Below are positions 45,907 to 54,821 of a DNA stretch of 54,821 nucleotides, in pieces. The translations under genes were made by a program, and so were the position numbers. Every line of letters starts with the position of its first letter. Within the stretch, counting starts at the first letter, position 1. Under the pieces are notes generated by a model. The model was given only the letters and a program-made list of their open reading frames with translations, did not search any database and was not told the origin of the DNA. Origin of the DNA: Planctomycetia bacterium. Its GTDB lineage: Bacteria; Planctomycetota; Planctomycetia; Pirellulales; JACPPG01. The DNA is taken from contig JACPPG010000011.1 in assembly GCA_016191115.1 (NCBI GenBank), positions 1-54,821 of the forward strand, written 5' to 3'.

Positions 45907-46047
45907 GGCGGAGTTACCAGTGGTCGGTGATCAGTGGACAGTGAAGAAGCCCCCAGGGGTTGCCACCCCCTGGGCTCGCGACTGCGCGTGCGGCTCGTTG
46001 TTCTGTTTTCTCCTGCCCGCTGCCGGCCGCCTGCTGCCCGCTGCTGC
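45907..46047. repeat. Gap with GTGGACAGTG and CCCAGGGGTTGCC repeats
   Basis: AGTGGTCGGTGATCAGTGGACAGTG (45914-45941 region) and CCCCCAGGGGTTGCCACCCC at 45950-45970, then CTGCCCGCTGCC words. No gene is seen. Confidence 0.55.
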
Positions 46048-46815
46048 TCACCTCACGTCCGGCTTGCGGGGCTCGTCGCCGGGCTTCATGCCGAACAGGA
46101 AGTGCATCAGGTCGCGGGTACCCAGCGTGCGCGGGCTGGAGAACAGCTCGCCGGCCGCATAGCCGGCCGCGGTCCCTTGGGCGAAGGCGAAGCCGCGGAT
46201 CCGCTCCAACACGTGCGCCTTGGCCGGCGGAAACTGCGTCTCGTAGCAGCGCACCGCGGCGAGCTTCACGTCCAGCGTGTCGCCGATATCGACCACCAGA
46301 TGGCCGGCGCCCGGCGGCAGCCCCAGCGAGCCGAAGGCCAGGGTGTAGTACAGTTGGGCCGCGATCGTGTGGACCGGCAGCCCGTCGAAGTATTCATCCC
46401 ACTTAGTGAGCCGGGCGTAGAACACCGCGGCGTCGGTGATTTGCATGGCCTGCCAATGGTCGGGCGAGGCGAGCGCCGTCTTCTCGCCAAAGCCCAGCAC
46501 CAGCTTCGGCCGGTACTTGCGAAACTCCTTGCCCAGCGCGACCCGCGCCTCGAACGTATCGAAGAGCCGCCGGTTCGGCAGATCCAACTGAACGCGGTGC
46601 GCCACGCCCAACGTCTCGGCGGCCCGCTTTGCCTCGGCCAGGCGCACTTCGGGCCCGGGGGACATGGGCGTCGGCTCGCCGTCGGTGAGATCGATGATGC
46701 CGACGCGGTAGCCCTGCCGGGCCAGCCGGGCAAGCGTGCCGCCGCAGGCGATCTCCACGTCGTCAGGGTGCGCCCCCACGGCAATCACATCGAGTCGCGG
46801 ATAGTCGGAAGTCAT
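46048..46815 (-). CDS. PIG-L family deacetylase, BshB1-like
   Basis: 255-residue zinc-dependent N-acetylglucosaminyl deacetylase type enzyme. AHPDDVE (His16, Asp19) gives the zinc site and base, with [29 protein letters not shown] following as in bacillithiol BshB1. [20 protein letters not shown] supplies the second His region. The ATG at 46815 is favoured by GAAGGA six bases before it, against ATG 46830. It might make a low-molecular thiol or deacetylate another GlcNAc conjugate. The next gene upstream is cbiET, 44 bases away. Confidence 0.85.
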   Translation of the reverse strand: MTSDYPRLDVIAVGAHPDDVEIACGGTLARLARQGYRVGIIDLTDGEPTPMSPGPEVRLAEAKRAAETLGVAHRVQLDLPNRRLFDTFEARVALGKEFRKYRPKLVLGFGEKTALASPDHWQAMQITDAAVFYARLTKWDEYFDGLPVHTIAAQLYYTLAFGSLGLPPGAGHLVVDIGDTLDVKLAAVRCYETQFPPAKAHVLERIRGFAFAQGTAAGYAAGELFSSPRTLGTRDLMHFLFGMKPGDEPRKPDVR

Positions 46816-46859
46816 CGCGTCCTTCAACATTAAGCCGCCGCGGCCACGCGGCGAAATCG

Positions 46860-48104
46860 TTACGCCGGCTTCACGACCGCAAGTAGGAACGTAGGATTCA
46901 ACGCGTCGAACCGCACGCGCTCGAGCTGGTAGGTGCCGCGGGCCACGTTGATCATCCACACCCGCACGTCGGGCAGCCGGCGATGGAGCGCGGCGTGCAC
47001 GTCGGCCAGGTTCTCGATGCTGCCGGTGTTGGCCACCAGCCGGCCGCCGCCACGCAGGCGGTCGTAGGCCAGGTCCACCAGCCGGCTAATCTCCCGGCCG
47101 CTGCCGCCGACGAAGATCGCATCCGGGTCGGGCAGATCGGCCCAGGCCTCGGGCGCCCGGCCCCGCACCGCCACCATGTTCCGCACGCGGAACCGCGCGG
47201 CGTTGTCGAGGATCAGCGCGTGATCCTCGGCATCCATCTCGATGGCGTACGTCTTGCCGCCGGTGGCAATCTGCGCCGCTTCGATGGCCACCGAGCCGCT
47301 GCCGGCGCCGATGTCCCACACCGTGCTCATCGTCCGCAGGTCCAGTTGCGCCAACGCGATCGCGCGGACTTCGCTCGTGGTCAACAGGCCGTGCTTCGGC
47401 TTGGATTGCAAAAAGGCCTCGTCCGGGTTGCCGAACATCCGGCGGCCGATCTCGTCGGAGGGGCGATCCGGCACGTCGGGCTTGCGCACCAGGATCATCA
47501 CGTTCAATGGCGCGAACTCCTGCCCGGCCAGCTCCTTCAAGCTCCCCTGCGTGACGCGCTCATCGGGCGAGCCCAGGTTCTCGCACACGTAGCCCCAGAA
47601 GTAGTCGATCTGGCGGTCCAAGAGTCCCCGCGCGACTTTCGACGGCGGGCAGTCATCGGTCGTGAACAAGCCCACCTTCTCGGCCACGCGGATCTGCTCC
47701 AGCACCTGGTCGAGCGAGCGGTTCGCCAGGTTCGTCAAGTACGCCTCTTCCCAGCTTTCTTTCACGCGGGCGAAGGCCAACTGCATGCTGCTGACGTGCG
47801 GCACCACCTCGAAACGGTCCTTGCCCAGCTTGTCGCACAGATAGCGTGCCAGGCCGTAGAAGAGCGGGTCGCCGGACACGAGCACGATGACGCGTTTTCC
47901 GCGGGCGGCGGCGATCCGCTCGACGATCGCGTCGAGGTTGCCGCCGGCCGGCAACCGCTCGGCGTTACCGGCAGGCACCAGGCGCAGCGTGTATTCGGCC
48001 CCCACCAACAGATCGGCCCCCTCAATCAACTGGCGCGCCGCGGCGGTGACGCCCTCCAGGCCGTCGTCGCCGATCCCGATGATGTGAACTTTTTCCGTGG
48101 CCAT
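46860..48104 (-). CDS. cbiET: Precorrin-6Y C5,15-methyltransferase (CbiET/CobL)
   Basis: 414-residue fusion. The N-terminal CbiE half (1-~210) is a tetrapyrrole methylase: [30 protein letters not shown] and [18 protein letters not shown]. The CbiT half (~240 to end) has the Rossmann SAM motif [18 protein letters not shown] and [15 protein letters not shown]. It methylates C5 and C15 and decarboxylates precorrin-6Y/7 in cobalamin synthesis. It is the only corrin gene here, so the rest must lie elsewhere. The product cofactor is what MetH needs. Confidence 0.93.
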   Translation of the reverse strand: MATEKVHIIGIGDDGLEGVTAAARQLIEGADLLVGAEYTLRLVPAGNAERLPAGGNLDAIVERIAAARGKRVIVLVSGDPLFYGLARYLCDKLGKDRFEVVPHVSSMQLAFARVKESWEEAYLTNLANRSLDQVLEQIRVAEKVGLFTTDDCPPSKVARGLLDRQIDYFWGYVCENLGSPDERVTQGSLKELAGQEFAPLNVMILVRKPDVPDRPSDEIGRRMFGNPDEAFLQSKPKHGLLTTSEVRAIALAQLDLRTMSTVWDIGAGSGSVAIEAAQIATGGKTYAIEMDAEDHALILDNAARFRVRNMVAVRGRAPEAWADLPDPDAIFVGGSGREISRLVDLAYDRLRGGGRLVANTGSIENLADVHAALHRRLPDVRVWMINVARGTYQLERVRFDALNPTFLLAVVKPA

Positions 48105-48141
48105 TTGCTGATTTGAGAATCCGGTGCTCGGTCGCGCCACG

Positions 48142-48215
48142 CGTAGGGTGCACTGCGTGCACCGTCCGCGCGCATGACGTTGCCACGTGACGTGGTGCTC
48201 GCAGAGCACCCTACG
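48142..48215. repeat. Family B repeat
   Basis: 74-bp copy with CGTAGGGTGCACTGCGTGC and GCAGAGCACCCTACG ends upstream of cbiET. It differs from the copy at 6105-6156 by a 22-bp longer middle. Confidence 0.75.
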
Positions 48216-48309
48216 ATCCGCCGACGATTCTATGTCGCACGGCCAGTTTTGTACACGCGGGCGGAATTCGAGTAAGGAGTTTGCATGAGCTACCTCACGT
48301 CAACCATCC

Positions 48310-48342
48310 GCTTCGCGAAGCCCAGGGGTTGCAACCCCTGGG
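48310..48342. repeat. CCCAGGGGTTGCAACCCCTGGG palindrome
   Basis: Near-perfect palindrome with CTTCGCGAAG next to it. It lies between family B and the FdhF-like stop. Confidence 0.65.
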
Positions 48343-48373
48343 CCTGGGACGTTAATGTCCCAAGCTTCGGTGC

Positions 48374-50581
48374 TCAAACGCCCGCGACCACCGCCGCCGG
48401 CACGGCTGCCTCCACGCGGACCAGCACCGACTTGAAAGCCGGCGTCCGCGACCGCGGATCGGCGCGCCGCGGCACCAGCGCGTTGGCCTCCGGGTAGTAC
48501 ATCAGGGCGTTGCCCGCCTTGATCCGCGGGAAGGGGCGGACCAGGATGTTGGCCATTTGGCCGGCTTCGCTCGTCACGGTGACGAGCTGCTCGGGCGCCA
48601 GGCCCAGCCGCCGCACGTCGTCGGGGTTGAGCAAGATCACGTCGCGCCGGTCCTGCCCGCGGTATAGATCGTAGTCCTCGTAGACCACCGTGTTGAATTG
48701 CCCTTCGCTGCGGACGGTCATCAGCCGCAAGTGCCCATTGCCGCCAGCCAGCTCCGGAAGGTCGTGGACCTTCAGCCGGGCGCGGCCGTCGACCGTCGGG
48801 AAACGCGGCTCGTGCAGCGTGCGGCCGGCGATCTGGAACTCGCGCTTGGTGTCGTCGATCGCCGCGAGTTGCTCAAACCCGGGCACGATCGCCGCGATCG
48901 CCTCGCGAATCCGCCGCGTGCTCTTCATCTTCGCCCAATCGACCGGTGTCGACGTTTCGAGCACGCGTGCCCCCAGGTCGGCGATCACTTCCACCTCACT
49001 CTTGGGGCCGGCGTGTCGGGCCGGGCCTCCGTCGCTCAGGCGGACGAAGTTGAACATCGATTCCTGCGTGGTCGGCTGCGGTTCCTCGTCGCGCGCGAGC
49101 ACCGGCAGGATGATCGTCTCGCCGGCCAGCCCATGCGCGTGGCCCGTGTTGAGCGTGGTATTCAGGTATACGATCATGTCGAGCTTCGCGAGTGCCCGGG
49201 CCGCGTAGGCCGCGTCGGGGTTCGAGCCGAACAGGTTGCCGCCCAGGCAGCAGCCGAACTTCAGCCGCCCGGCTTCGGCCGTCTCGACGCAGGCCAGCGT
49301 GTCCAGTCCGGGCGACGTGGGGAGCGTGACGCCGAAGTGCGATTGCAGCCGCGCGAAGACGGCGTCCTTCAATTTCGGCGTGACGCCGATCGAGCCGATC
49401 CCCTGCACGTTCGAATGCCCGCGGATCGGCATCACGCCGGCGTGCGGGCGGCCGATCATCCCCCGCAATAGCGCCAGGTTGACGATCGCCTCGACGTTCT
49501 GCACGCCGTGCACGTGGTGGGTGATTCCCATCGTCCAGGCGAAGACCGCGTTTTTGGCGCGCGCGTAGCGCCCGGCGATGGCGTCGATATCGTCTTCCGC
49601 GACGCCGGAGCGCTCGATGATGTCTCTCCACGAAGTCGCGCGGAGATGGGCCGACAATTCCGACCAGCCCTGGCAATGGTCGCGCAAGAACGGCTCGTCC
49701 GTGGCCCCCATTTCGACGATCCGCTTGGCGACGCCGGTCAAAAGCGCCAGGTCGCCGCCGATATCCGGCTGCACGTACAAACTGGCGATCTTCGTGCCAA
49801 AGAGCAAGCTGCGCGGGTCGCTCGGCACGCGGAAATTTACCAGGCCCGTCTCGCGCACCGGGTTGATCACGATCACCGCGCCCCCCTTGCCCCGCACGCG
49901 CTTGAGCGTGGTCATCAGCCGCGGGTGGTTGCTGGCCGGGTTGCCGCCGATCAGCATCACCAGGTCGGCGTGCTCGACGTCTTCCAAGAGCACGGTGGCC
50001 GTGCCGGTGCCCAAGGTGGCGCCCAGCCCGACGCCGCTCGCCTGGTGGCAGTAGTAGCTGCAATTGTTGACGTTGTTGGTGCCATAGAGCCGGGCGAAGA
50101 GCTGCACCAGGAAGCCGGCCTCGTTCGAGCTGCGACCGCTGGTGTACCAGAACGTCTCGTCGGCCGGCAGCGAACGCAGCTTGTCGGCGATCCGGGCCAG
50201 GGCCTCTTCCCAGGAGATCGCGCGATAAAAGTTCTCGCCCCGCACGTGCAAAAGCGGCTGCGTCAACCGCCCACACGACTCCAACTCGCGGGGCGAGAGG
50301 CATTGCAGTTGGGCGATCGAGTAGGTCGAGAAGAAGCTGGCCGGAATCGCCCCTTGCATGTCGGAGGCCATCGCCTGCAGCGACTTTTTGCACACTTCGG
50401 GGAACCGGCCCGCTTCGTTGACCATGCCGCCCGCCTGGCCCCCCATGCCCAGCGCGCACGTCTTGCAGGCGTTCCGCGAGCGCATGGCCTTCCACATCTT
50501 GAGAAAACCGCCAACCTCGCGGGCCTTGCGAAGCGTGTACCAAATGGCCGGCCACCCGCCGCCGGAGGAGACATTTTTCAT
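48374..50581 (-). CDS. FdhF/YdeP-type molybdopterin oxidoreductase
   Basis: 735-residue molybdopterin protein of the FdhF/YdeP (formate dehydrogenase-like) group. The N-terminus has CKTCALGMGGQAGGM (Cys41-x-x-Cys), fewer cysteines than an iron-sulfur FdhF. LHVRGENFYRAISWEEALARIADKL, GTNNVNNCSYYCHQASGVGL and ADLVMLIGGNPASNHPRLM are the cofactor-binding blocks. GVMPIRGHSNVQGIGSIG and LNTGHAHGLAGETIILPVLARDEE are late family motifs. It ends in a GxGxxA-type aspartic decarboxylase-like domain. The selenocysteine/Cys ligand was not located. Partner subunits are not adjacent, so electron flow is unknown. Confidence 0.87.
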   Translation of the reverse strand: MKNVSSGGGWPAIWYTLRKAREVGGFLKMWKAMRSRNACKTCALGMGGQAGGMVNEAGRFPEVCKKSLQAMASDMQGAIPASFFSTYSIAQLQCLSPRELESCGRLTQPLLHVRGENFYRAISWEEALARIADKLRSLPADETFWYTSGRSSNEAGFLVQLFARLYGTNNVNNCSYYCHQASGVGLGATLGTGTATVLLEDVEHADLVMLIGGNPASNHPRLMTTLKRVRGKGGAVIVINPVRETGLVNFRVPSDPRSLLFGTKIASLYVQPDIGGDLALLTGVAKRIVEMGATDEPFLRDHCQGWSELSAHLRATSWRDIIERSGVAEDDIDAIAGRYARAKNAVFAWTMGITHHVHGVQNVEAIVNLALLRGMIGRPHAGVMPIRGHSNVQGIGSIGVTPKLKDAVFARLQSHFGVTLPTSPGLDTLACVETAEAGRLKFGCCLGGNLFGSNPDAAYAARALAKLDMIVYLNTTLNTGHAHGLAGETIILPVLARDEEPQPTTQESMFNFVRLSDGGPARHAGPKSEVEVIADLGARVLETSTPVDWAKMKSTRRIREAIAAIVPGFEQLAAIDDTKREFQIAGRTLHEPRFPTVDGRARLKVHDLPELAGGNGHLRLMTVRSEGQFNTVVYEDYDLYRGQDRRDVILLNPDDVRRLGLAPEQLVTVTSEAGQMANILVRPFPRIKAGNALMYYPEANALVPRRADPRSRTPAFKSVLVRVEAAVPAAVVAGV

Positions 50582-50642
50582 GGTGTGTGCGTGTCGTGGG
50601 GCACGTTTCTCCGTCGAAGCGCTTGCGAAGCCCCAGGGGGCG

Positions 50643-50786
50643 CAGGGCCATTCTGTTTTTCAAAATGGCGAGGCGGGAAAATGGGACTGGCTCCGAGCAT
50701 AAACAGCGCAAGTCCTTTCAGACGAACGTTGCGTCTCGGTGCCTGTCCCACTTTCCCGCCGGTGCGCCGCCGGCAAGCTTGAATCG
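50643..50786 (+). repeat. Family A MITE-like repeat
   Basis: About 144 bp from CAGGGCC to GCAAGCTTGAATC, lacking the final GTGAACGGCCCTG. It lies upstream of the FdhF-like ATG region and of the ABC-F gene. Confidence 0.8.
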
Positions 50787-50824
50787 GAACGAAAGAACGC
50801 GCGGCCGGATCGGATGCGCGTCTT

Positions 50825-50848
50825 GGGGGGCGGGCATCCTGCCCGCCT
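50825..50848. repeat. Family D palindrome
   Basis: GGGGGGCGGGCATCCTGCCC copy. Confidence 0.7.
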
Positions 50849-50897
50849 GTCTTCCCCGCTCGAGTACGACTCTCGCGCACGGCGCTTCAAAGACTCC

Positions 50898-50925
50898 ACG
50901 GGTTGCCACCCGTGGGCTTCGCGAA
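50898..50925. repeat. ACGGGTTGCCACCCGT palindrome
   Basis: Hairpin CCACGGGTTGCCACCCGTGG next to GCTTCGCGAA. Confidence 0.6.
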
Positions 50926-50967
50926 ACGATCCGCGATGCTGTTAGCAGACATCGATGGCAGGTCGAA

Positions 50968-50990
50968 GGCGGGCAGGATGCCCGCCCCCC
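50968..50990. repeat. Family D palindrome
   Basis: GGCGGGCAGGATGCCCGCCC copy ~80 bases before the ABC-F start. Confidence 0.7.
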
Positions 50991-51072
50991 ACCGGGTCTG
51001 AACTTCCCCGCATTTCGGGCCGCACGTATAGTTGCTCTCGCGGAACATGGTCTCCTGTAATCGCTCTCTCCC

Positions 51073-53010
51073 ATGATCCTCTTGAACGTCGCCAATGTGA
51101 TCAAGCGCTTCGGGCCAGAGCCCGTGCTCGATGGCGTCACGTTCGAGTTGCGGCCGGGCGAGCGCGTTGGGCTCGTCGGACCCAATGGCGCTGGCAAGAC
51201 CACGCTTCTGTCGATCCTGGCCGGCAAGCTGGAACCGGACAGCGGCACGGTCGAGCTCCATTCGTCGGCACGCCTCGACTATCTCGAACAGCAGCCGACG
51301 ATCGTGCCCGGCCGCACGCTATGGGACGAGGCGGCCGCGGCGCTCGCGCCGCTGGCAACGCTCGCGCGCGAGGCGGAAGAAACGGGCCATCTGCTGGCCG
51401 CGGCGATCGATCCAGACGAACATCGCCGCCTGGCGGAACGGTTCGACCGCTTGCAGCACGAGCTGACGCACCGCGACGCCTACAACATCGACCATCGCAT
51501 CGAGCGCGTGCTGGAAGGGCTCGGCTTTGCGCGCGACGGCTTTCGGCAGCCGGTCGAGCAGCTTAGCGGCGGGCAGCACAACCGGCTGTTGCTCGCCCGG
51601 CTGCTCTTGGCCGAGCCCGACGTGATGCTCTTGGACGAGCCGTCGAACCACCTGGACATCGCCGCCACCGAGTGGCTCGAACGGCACCTGGCCGCGAGTT
51701 CGCAGGCGATGATCGTCGTCAGCCACGATCGCTACTTTCTCGACAAGGTCACGAACCACGCGCTGGAGCTATTCGACGGCACGGTCGACGAGTACGCCGG
51801 CAACTTCTCGGCCTATTGGCGGCAGAAGGCCGAGCGGCTGGCGGTGCAGGCGCGGACGTACGAGCGGCAGCAGGAGTTCATCGCCAAGACCGAGGACTTC
51901 ATCCGCCGTAACCACTCCGGCCAGAAGCACGCCCAGGCCGAGGATCGCAAGAAGAAGCTGGCCCGCGTCGAGCGCGTGGCGCCGCCGCGGCGGATCGAGG
52001 CGCCGCCGATGCGCTTCGCCCAGGCCGATCGGACCGGCGACCTGGTGCTTCGCGTCGAGCGGCTGGCCAAGGCCTACGACCGGCCGCTTTTTCGCGATCT
52101 GTCGTTCGACATCCTCCGCGGCCAACGGTGGGGAATCCTGGGCCCCAATGGCTCCGGCAAGACGACGCTCTTGCGATGCCTGATCGGCGAGGAAACACCC
52201 GACCAAGGCCGCGCGATCGTCGGGGCGCGCGTCCGCATCGGCTATCACGATCAATTACTGCGCAGCCTGCCGGCCGAGGCGGAAGTGGTCGATGCGGTCC
52301 GCCCGCCGCGGGGCGTGCTCAGCGAGCAAGAGCGGCGTGGCCTGCTGGCGCGATTCGGGATCACAGGCGACGCGGCCTTTCAGCGGGTCGACAGTCTTTC
52401 GGGCGGCGAGCGGAGCCGGGCGGCGCTGGCCCAACTGGCGGCCGCCGAGGCGAACTTTCTGGTGCTCGACGAGCCGACCAACCACCTGGACCTGTGGGCC
52501 CGCGACGCGCTCGAGCTGGCCCTTGCGGAGTTCGACGGCACGGCGCTCCTGGTCAGCCACGACCGGTACTTTCTCAATCGCGTGGTCGACCACTTGCTGG
52601 TCGTCGAGCCGGGCCGGTTCCGCGTCGTCGAGGGGAACTACGACGCCTACGTGCGCCTGTGCGAGCGTGGGCTGGCCGGCGCCGGTGCCAACGGCGACGG
52701 TGCCGATGGCGCTGCCGCGGCGGCAACAAACAAGGAGTCACCACGCCAGAAGGCCGGCTCGAAGCGATCGGGCCGCGGCGAAAAGCCGGCGCGGTCCAAG
52801 CGTCAATTCCCCTACCGCAAGGTCGAGGACCTGGAAGCGGACATCTTCGCCCGCGAGGCGCGCATCGCCGAGCTGCACGCGCTATTGGCAACGCCGGACG
52901 TGCTGCGCGACGGCGACCGGGTCCGCAGCGCCCAGACCGAAATCGCGGAACATCGCGCGGCACTTGAATCGCTTTACCCACACTGGGAGGAAGCCATCGC
53001 GCTGAATTGA
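51073..53010 (+). CDS. ABC-F ATPase (Uup/YbiT-like)
   Basis: 645-residue soluble protein with two ABC domains and no membrane span, so a ribosome-acting ABC-F member. Domain 1: GPNGAGKTTLLS Walker A, LSGGQHNRLLLAR signature, VMLLDEPSNHLD Walker B. Domain 2 (~320-535): GPNGSGKTTLLR, LSGGERSRAALA and FLVLDEPTNHLD. The inter-domain linker is RQKAERLAVQARTYERQQEFIAKTEDFIRR. A charged C-terminal coiled coil follows an Ala/Gly linker. Probably resolves stalled ribosomes or gives antibiotic resistance; I cannot tell which. Confidence 0.94.
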   Translation: MILLNVANVIKRFGPEPVLDGVTFELRPGERVGLVGPNGAGKTTLLSILAGKLEPDSGTVELHSSARLDYLEQQPTIVPGRTLWDEAAAALAPLATLAREAEETGHLLAAAIDPDEHRRLAERFDRLQHELTHRDAYNIDHRIERVLEGLGFARDGFRQPVEQLSGGQHNRLLLARLLLAEPDVMLLDEPSNHLDIAATEWLERHLAASSQAMIVVSHDRYFLDKVTNHALELFDGTVDEYAGNFSAYWRQKAERLAVQARTYERQQEFIAKTEDFIRRNHSGQKHAQAEDRKKKLARVERVAPPRRIEAPPMRFAQADRTGDLVLRVERLAKAYDRPLFRDLSFDILRGQRWGILGPNGSGKTTLLRCLIGEETPDQGRAIVGARVRIGYHDQLLRSLPAEAEVVDAVRPPRGVLSEQERRGLLARFGITGDAAFQRVDSLSGGERSRAALAQLAAAEANFLVLDEPTNHLDLWARDALELALAEFDGTALLVSHDRYFLNRVVDHLLVVEPGRFRVVEGNYDAYVRLCERGLAGAGANGDGADGAAAAATNKESPRQKAGSKRSGRGEKPARSKRQFPYRKVEDLEADIFAREARIAELHALLATPDVLRDGDRVRSAQTEIAEHRAALESLYPHWEEAIALN

Positions 53011-53015
53011 AACTG

Positions 53016-53083
53016 CGTAGGGTGCACTGCGTACACCGCGATTCGCGAAGGCCGAGGTGATGGTGCTCGCAGCGCACCCTACG
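53016..53083. repeat. Family B repeat
   Basis: 68-bp copy after the ABC-F stop, ends CGTAGGGTGC and GCACCCTACG. It lies between converging genes and may act as a terminator. Confidence 0.75.
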
Positions 53084-53119
53084 TGAGGTGCCTGCTTCCG
53101 CAGCCACGCCAATCCGGCG

Positions 53120-54580
53120 CTACTGCGACTTGCCCACCAATTCCGGTTGCTTGGTTCGGCCAAATCCGACATTCGTCTCGGAGTTGAGCGTCAGCTCGTT
53201 GCCTGCAAAACGCAACTGAAGCGTGACGATGAAGGGCGTTTCGTAGAAGCAAATCTTGGCGGTGAACGCTTCGTTGGCCCAGCCGCCGGCAGCGGCTGCC
53301 GGTTGGCGAAGGATTGATCCCCAGGCCACTTGCCCTTCTTGCCATTTGCCGCGCCCGCAGGCGATTCGCTGTTCCACACCATCCACCCGCGTGACGAGCG
53401 TTTCATGGCCGTCGGCCGCGTCGCGCTCAAGGCTCAATGTTTCAAGCTTGAGATCGTTCGCGGGGAAGACGTAGCTACGGCCGGCGATCTCAGCCCGTTC
53501 GCTGATGCTTTCCGGCGTGCGGACGGCGAGCGCCTTCAGACGTTGTGCGAGCTTCTGGGCGGCCCCGTCGTCGGCCGCCAAAGCGGACGGCTTCAGGGCG
53601 GGCAGCAGTTTGTCCCACACCAGGTTCAATATCCCCTGCATGTCCTTCACGCCGCTGGTGATGGCGACCACGGCATCTTGTTCCGATAGCACAATGCAGA
53701 ATTGGCCAAACGCGCCGTCGCCGCGATAGGCGCCGTTGCGGCTGCGCCAGAACTGGTAACCGTAGCCTTGATCCCAATCGCTGGCGGGATTGCTGCCGTT
53801 GGAGGTTTGGCGGGCGGTCGCCGCCTCGACCCAGCCGGCCGGCACGAGCTGCTTGTCCTGCCACCGCCCCTTCCGCAGGTAAAGCTGACCGAACTTGGCG
53901 ATATCTTCGGTGCGGATGCTGAGCCCGTAGCCGCCCGTCGAGATGCCTTGGGGGCTCATTTCCCAGGTCGGCCCGTCGATCCCGAGCGGTTCAAAGAGGC
54001 GCGGACGCAAGTAGTCGAGCACCGTCTGGCCCGTGACCTTCTGCACGATCGCCGACTGCATGTACGTCGCCGACGTGTTGTACAGGAAATGCGTGCCGGG
54101 CTTGAGGGGAACGGGATGGTTCAGGAACGTTTTCGTCCAAGGTTCATCGGCGCGGCGCGCCGGCTCGGTCTGCTGACCGGTCGACATGCGGAGCAGATCA
54201 CTGACGCGCATCGCTTTGAGGTTCTTGTCGGGCTCGGCGGGCGCGTCTTCGGGAAAGAACTTGAGCACCTCGTCGTCCAGGCTGAGCTTGCCCTCGGCGA
54301 TCGCCAGTCCCACGGCCGTCGACGTGAAGCTCTTGCTTAGCGAATAGAGAGAGTGCCGCGCCGCGGCGCGATAGGGCGTCCACCACCCCTCGGCCACCAC
54401 GTGGCCATGGCGCACGAGCATGAAGCTGTTCGTGGCGTCGACCTGGTCGATCGCCTCGACGAACGAGAGCACGGCGGGCGACGAAACGCCTTGCGCCTCG
54501 GGAGTGCTGCGCGGCAGGTCCGCCGCGTGACAGACGGAGCACACCGAGGCGATCAGCACGACGAGGCATCCAGTCTTCAT
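53120..54580 (-). CDS. Exported serine hydrolase, beta-lactamase fold
   Basis: 486 residues with signal peptide MKTGCLVVLIASVCSVCHAADL. The SxxK motif is Ser80-Leu-Ser-Lys83 in HSLYSLSKSFTSTAVGLAI. The second motif Tyr is Tyr167 in HFLYNTSATY. Conserved LRPRLFEPLGIDGPTWEM and GGYGLSIRTEDIAKFGQLYL follow. The last ~130 residues form an extra domain found in planctomycete members. It is a class-C beta-lactamase-like esterase or peptidase rather than a proven lactamase. Confidence 0.9.
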   Translation of the reverse strand: MKTGCLVVLIASVCSVCHAADLPRSTPEAQGVSSPAVLSFVEAIDQVDATNSFMLVRHGHVVAEGWWTPYRAAARHSLYSLSKSFTSTAVGLAIAEGKLSLDDEVLKFFPEDAPAEPDKNLKAMRVSDLLRMSTGQQTEPARRADEPWTKTFLNHPVPLKPGTHFLYNTSATYMQSAIVQKVTGQTVLDYLRPRLFEPLGIDGPTWEMSPQGISTGGYGLSIRTEDIAKFGQLYLRKGRWQDKQLVPAGWVEAATARQTSNGSNPASDWDQGYGYQFWRSRNGAYRGDGAFGQFCIVLSEQDAVVAITSGVKDMQGILNLVWDKLLPALKPSALAADDGAAQKLAQRLKALAVRTPESISERAEIAGRSYVFPANDLKLETLSLERDAADGHETLVTRVDGVEQRIACGRGKWQEGQVAWGSILRQPAAAAGGWANEAFTAKICFYETPFIVTLQLRFAGNELTLNSETNVGFGRTKQPELVGKSQ

Positions 54581-54821
54581 GGCATCGAGTGTCCGGTTAG
54601 AAAGGGCCGAGGTTGCGCTACGAGAATCGCGATTAGCCTAATCCGTAAGTCGTCCCTTTGCCAGGGTTTAACAGGACTGTCCAGGGCCATTCTGTTTTTC
54701 AAAATGGCGAGGCGGGAAAATGGGACTGGCTCCGAGCATAAACAGCGCAAGTCCTTTCAGACCAACGTTGCGTCTCGGTGCCTGTCCCACTTTCCCGCCG
54801 GTGCGCCGCCGTTCGAGCTTG
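54581..54821. other. Terminal gap, ending inside a family A repeat
   Basis: A short stretch without a gene precedes the family A copy that starts at 54682. The window ends within the element. Confidence 0.5.
54682..54821 (+). repeat. Family A MITE-like repeat, cut by window end
   Basis: Begins CAGGGCCATTCTG and runs with the family sequence to GTGCGCCGCCG at the last bases. The final GGCCCTG would lie beyond the window. Confidence 0.8.

Overview
The window is high-GC bacterial chromosome that looks like Planctomycetota, most likely Pirellulales or a relative. The grounds are a DUF1559 pilin-like protein with the H-X9-DG tail motif, a secreted PQQ-propeller / DUF1080 / FG-GAP run, ThuA and ChbG-type secreted sugar proteins, tandem membrane-TPR proteins, and intergenic spaces packed with short palindromic repeats of a style common in this phylum. 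No rRNA, tRNA, CRISPR array, prophage or large transposon was seen. About 45 genes are supported, two of them broken. All functions are read from motifs by eye; no database search was possible.

Layout. 1-4100: a minus-strand run of a secreted PQQ-like propeller, DUF1080, an FG-GAP protein and AroH chorismate mutase. 4100-7800: a repeat-rich gap with a MITE-like element, then a DUF1559 protein and an ethanolamine-permease-like transporter. 8000-9600: a QueD-like pterin enzyme and a CitG-like enzyme. 10-15.3 kb: polyphosphate kinase, a second APC permease and two membrane proteins. 15.5-18.8 kb: a large exported protein with a PhnD-like C-terminal half, then an orphan GroES with a small downstream ORF. 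18.8-21.6 kb: a frameshifted MazF/PemK toxin with intact antitoxin, ChbG and ThuA. 21.6-22.9 kb: a REP-associated tyrosine transposase (RAYT) among its palindromes and three 112-bp repeat units. 23-25.9 kb: a PadR regulator with its membrane partner, an NAD(P)/FAD protein and a lipase-like hydrolase. 26-28.7 kb: a three-gene module of ExeA-type ATPase, BY-kinase-like P-loop protein and membrane anchor. 29-32.7 kb: full-length cobalamin-dependent methionine synthase. 33-36.3 kb: sulfotransferase, an internally deleted arylamine N-acetyltransferase remnant and an FlhB-like protein lacking the NPTH self-cleavage motif. 36.6-39.6 kb: an operon-like HAD phosphatase, deoxyhypusine-synthase-like protein and PfkB/RfaE-like kinase. 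40-45 kb: a small hypothetical, a cupin and two tandem membrane-TPR paralogs. 45-50.6 kb: DUF2007 zinc-ribbon protein, PIG-L deacetylase, CbiET and an FdhF/YdeP-type molybdopterin oxidoreductase. 51-54.6 kb: ABC-F ATPase and a beta-lactamase-fold hydrolase.

Links between genes: CbiET (B12 synthesis) could serve the B12-dependent MetH. QueD plus CitG may belong to tetrahydromethanopterin-type cofactor synthesis. HAD, DHS-like and PfkB are probably co-transcribed and translationally coupled, and are the best candidate for an undescribed pathway. The RAYT locus is the clearest mobile or domesticated repeat system. Two repeat families have become coding sequence inside signal peptides.
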